From IMG/VR virus record IMGVR_UViG_3300009422_001936, positions 1 to 23,104 of that record: DNA of 23,104 nucleotides; one strand, 5' to 3'. Below, one piece after another: positions 21,703 through 23,104 of this stretch (positions are counted from its first letter, which is position 1; every line of letters starts with the position of its first letter). The notes beneath the pieces were generated by a model. It did no database searches. It was given only the letters and a program-made list of their open reading frames with translations, and was not told where the DNA came from. This DNA comes from a virus. Position numbers and translations under genes: made by a program.

Positions 21703-22614
21703 ATGTCCAGTCAAATACCTATTGATGTTTACCGTCTATTTAAGAAACTTGATAGAAATATTAAGTTTAAAGATATAAAGATTATATGTAACAGTCATTA
21801 TATAACTGAAGATAATAGTTTAGTTTATAAAGCGGGTAATTATATTATAAAACCAGAATCAAAATTTTTTATAAGTCATCATTACCCACAAATTCAAAAA
21901 CTATATTCAATAGATAATAAGTATATTCTTAATTATAAAAATAATATTAATCTAAATCCAAATATGTTTTATTATGAATATATAGATGGTTGTTTACTAT
22001 GCACTTATCCGGATAATAAAAATAATGTTGTTATTGAAAATATTATTGAATTTATTAAATTTTATATTAATATTGACATCGATAAATTTGATGAAATATC
22101 TAATATAGACTCACAAGTAAAAACACCGATACATATAGTTCAAATCAATAACGAAAAAGCTTTTAATAACCCGTTATATAATAATTTAAAAAAAATATAT
22201 GATATTAGTATTAAAAATCAGAAAAAAACTAAAAAAAAGCTATTGTTAGTTAAAGATTTAAACGCACATAATATTATAGTTGACAAAAATAATAATATTA
22301 GATTAATTGATATGAGCGATGGTATTATGATTGATTATTATCATTTATATATTCATAAATACTTTTCATTTTTATGGATATTTGGAGAAAAAGTTGTTAA
22401 CCGGGCGCTTAAAGAATGTAATATTGATGATAATTTATTTGTTAAAGAATTATCATTAATATATTTTTTATATCAAAAAGTACCTACTAACGGTATAGAA
22501 TTTTTAAATAAAACCATACACCGAAATTGGATCCAACGTTTATCATTAAAATATAAATATCGTAAAATAGTTAAAGAGATGGTAAAATCTCTCAGTCAAC
22601 GCTACCCAGATTAG
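21703..22614 (+). CDS. APH/choline-kinase-fold phosphotransferase-like protein
   Basis: In 303 aa, the C-terminal half carries a catalytic loop VKD185-LNAHN190-IIV and then RLID203-MSDG. This matches the HxDxxxxN and D(F/L)xG-like motifs of the kinase fold shared by aminoglycoside phosphotransferases and choline kinases; histidine is replaced by lysine in the first. The N-terminal lobe has LVYKAGNYIIKPE, where the lysine may bind ATP, and FYYEYIDG fits the hinge strand. The substrate is unknown: small amine sugars, lipids or proteins are possible. It converges on folE2 with abutting stops. It is 0.7 kb downstream of the sugar operon. Confidence 0.6.
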   Translation: MSSQIPIDVYRLFKKLDRNIKFKDIKIICNSHYITEDNSLVYKAGNYIIKPESKFFISHHYPQIQKLYSIDNKYILNYKNNINLNPNMFYYEYIDGCLLCTYPDNKNNVVIENIIEFIKFYINIDIDKFDEISNIDSQVKTPIHIVQINNEKAFNNPLYNNLKKIYDISIKNQKKTKKKLLLVKDLNAHNIIVDKNNNIRLIDMSDGIMIDYYHLYIHKYFSFLWIFGEKVVNRALKECNIDDNLFVKELSLIYFLYQKVPTNGIEFLNKTIHRNWIQRLSLKYKYRKIVKEMVKSLSQRYPD

Positions 22615-23104
22615 TTATCTTAAACCTGTAGTTTCAAATACATCTCTAGCAACCCCAGCAGAAAAGCCTCCTTCTACACCCTTTACAATAACTGATATTG
22701 CATTATGGCTATGAAGACTCTCATTATGAGAGGCTACAATCTTAAAGTCTTTAATACGAGATTCACTACTTAGCTTTTCATACATTAAACGTACCGCATC
22801 TTCAACAAACTTTAGATTTGAACCATTAAGTTCAGCAAATGCTTGCTCATCTTCTCTCTTAACCATTACTTGAGTCTCAGTTTGAAGAGCAGCTAAACAT
22901 AACTCTTGTATATCTTCCACCCATAACATATCATCAAACTTAACACTAACTCTTGCAACACTACGTTGACTATGAGGTACTGTAGCACGGTTACGATACT
23001 TTTCAGCATGCTCACTTAATTCGAAACTACAAGGGCATGCAGATGAATATACAAAGTCAAAGTGAATATACTTCTTAAATTCACCATCTTTAGTAACATC
23101 ACCT
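22615..23104 (-). CDS. folE2: GTP cyclohydrolase IB (FolE2), C-terminal part
   Basis: The frame is open from the window edge, so about 163 C-terminal codons are present and the N-terminus is outside; the internal ATG at 22929 is not the start. [13 protein letters not shown] and the following PHSQRS match the CPCSxE(I/L)S...HNQR active-site block of type IB cyclohydrolases. [14 protein letters not shown] and [12 protein letters not shown] fit the later ExxHxHxA segment. The enzyme makes 7,8-dihydroneopterin triphosphate from GTP, which leads to folate or to queuosine/7-deazaguanine compounds. Phages often use this step for 7-deazaguanine DNA or tRNA modification; no other gene of that route is in the window. 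Confidence 0.85.
   Translation of the reverse strand, partial: GDVTKDGEFKKYIHFDFVYSSACPCSFELSEHAEKYRNRATVPHSQRSVARVSVKFDDMLWVEDIQELCLAALQTETQVMVKREDEQAFAELNGSNLKFVEDAVRLMYEKLSSESRIKDFKIVASHNESLHSHNAISVIVKGVEGGFSAGVARDVFETTGLR

Noticed and set aside
1-23104. tRNA genes, CRISPR arrays or insertion sequences
   Set aside because: No cloverleaf-like non-coding stretch, no regularly spaced repeats, and no transposase motif was seen; intergenic gaps are at most about 50 bases.

Overview
This window looks like about 23 kb of a strictly lytic, T4-like marine myovirus. The sequence is strongly AT-rich by eye and almost entirely coding, with gaps of a few to about 50 bases and stop/start overlaps of 1 to 40 nt. 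Copies of the T4-type late promoter TATAAATA and several protein families that recur in marine T4-like phages support this. No photosynthesis, integrase or ribosomal genes are present, so the host cannot be fixed; the AT bias would suit a SAR11-like or other AT-rich marine bacterium. No tRNA, rRNA, CRISPR or IS element was seen.

Region 1 (1-8370) is a virion and late-gene region. It starts with the 3' end of a GIY-YIG endonuclease and an unknown 187-aa protein. A head or morphogenesis block follows: a frameshifted gene, an acidic small protein, a possible PD-(D/E)xK-like protein, a large two-domain nucleotidyltransferase-like protein, a frameshifted minus-strand gene, and four small basic proteins. 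A Gly/Ser-rich structural protein and a coiled-coil protein close it. Many of these proteins share a short N-terminal tag ending in an (L/I)xE-type site, like the capsid-targeting and protease-cleavage tag of T4 internal head proteins.

Region 2 (8379-21010) is an accessory island. It holds a 2-oxoglutarate/Fe(II) oxygenase and a minus-strand orphan with its own tandem late promoter. Then comes a 10.7-kb, tightly overlapped operon: five related DxD glycosyltransferases, two radical SAM/SPASM enzymes alternating with them, an AGAT/StrB-type amidinotransferase, an NAD-dependent epimerase, a PIG-L deacetylase, a compact DegT aminotransferase, an RmlD-like reductase and a GT8 glycosyltransferase. 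Together they resemble the toolkit for amino- and guanidino-sugars seen in aminoglycoside pathways. This is the best candidate for an undescribed system; its product is inferred, not shown.

Region 3 (21011-23104) returns to phage core-type genes: a histone H1-like gene broken by an in-frame TAA, a tagged retropepsin-like protein, an APH/protein-kinase-fold protein, and on the minus strand the 3' part of folE2 (GTP cyclohydrolase IB).

Late promoters of the form NWTAAATA sit at a nearly constant distance (mostly 5 nt) from start codons. By the T4 rule this puts transcription start on the A of ATG, so late mRNAs may be leaderless. Two genes carry single-base A-run frameshifts and one a nonsense codon; either assembly errors or real decay could explain them.
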